22,649 nt of DNA from UBA1444 sp964601085 (lineage in GTDB: Bacteria > Bacillota > Negativicutes > UBA1444). The DNA lies in contig CAZRLN010000042.1 in NCBI GenBank assembly GCA_964601085.1, positions 1 to 22,649 on the forward strand, written 5' to 3'. The notes beneath the pieces are model-generated. The model was given only the letters and a program-made list of their open reading frames with translations, ran no database searches and was not told where the DNA came from. Of the stretch, positions 22,635-22,649 are shown one piece after another. Within the stretch, counting starts at the first letter, position 1; every line of letters begins with the position of its first letter. The position numbers and the translations under genes are program-made.

Positions 22635-22649
22635 GATAACCCTCCCTGA

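Overview
The window (22,649 bases, GC-rich) looks like the chromosome of an anaerobic Gram-positive-lineage bacterium (Firmicutes; a Negativicutes-type clostridial relative is my best guess, not proven). Reasons: strong GGAGG ribosome sites before most genes, sigma-A type promoters (TTGACA / TACAAT), several TTG or GTG starts, an aldo-keto reductase carrying ferredoxin-type iron-sulfur cysteines, a thioredoxin-reductase-like flavoprotein without NADPH motifs, and a mdtG-like MFS gene. Gene density is high, and no stretch above 300 bases lacks a gene. I see no rRNA, tRNA or CRISPR.

Layout. 1-132: end of a probable GntR/FCD regulator, then a shared terminator. 234-1502 (-): serS. 1630-3557 (+): family 4 uracil-DNA glycosylase and an MdtG-like exporter, probably co-transcribed. 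3666-4604 (-): ketopantoate reductase. 4650-7590: a small inserted replication module, with a MerR-like HTH gene and a P4-type primase-helicase (-), followed by two inverted arrays of 9-bp repeats that could be its origin. The primase gene is broken by a 100-N scaffold gap. 7657-9177 (-): an unusual pyruvate-kinase-like protein. 9321-10160 (+): membrane M48 protease. 10420-11052 (+): secreted protein built from five copies of a 35-residue repeat, convergent with a secreted papain-like protease (11132-11755, -). 11909-14186 (-): a polar amino-acid ABC importer with its own strong promoter and a structured leader.

14415-19971 (-): a tightly packed run of HD hydrolase, a 1052-aa PLD-nuclease/SF2-helicase, a Nudix hydrolase, a proline-iminopeptidase-like hydrolase and a PNPOx-like flavoprotein. 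The helicase, Nudix and hydrolase genes are separated by only 1-2 bases. This is the best candidate for an uncharacterised DNA-repair or defence operon. 20096-22634 (-): a secreted protein of unknown function behind a redox pair (thioredoxin-reductase-like protein and Fe-S aldo-keto reductase).

The points most worth follow-up are the iteron-like arrays beside the primase, the 35-residue repeat protein, the pyruvate-kinase paralogue with a lysine at the K+-independence position, the reductase without an NADPH site, and the helicase-Nudix operon. All family assignments come from reading motifs by eye; no database search was run.
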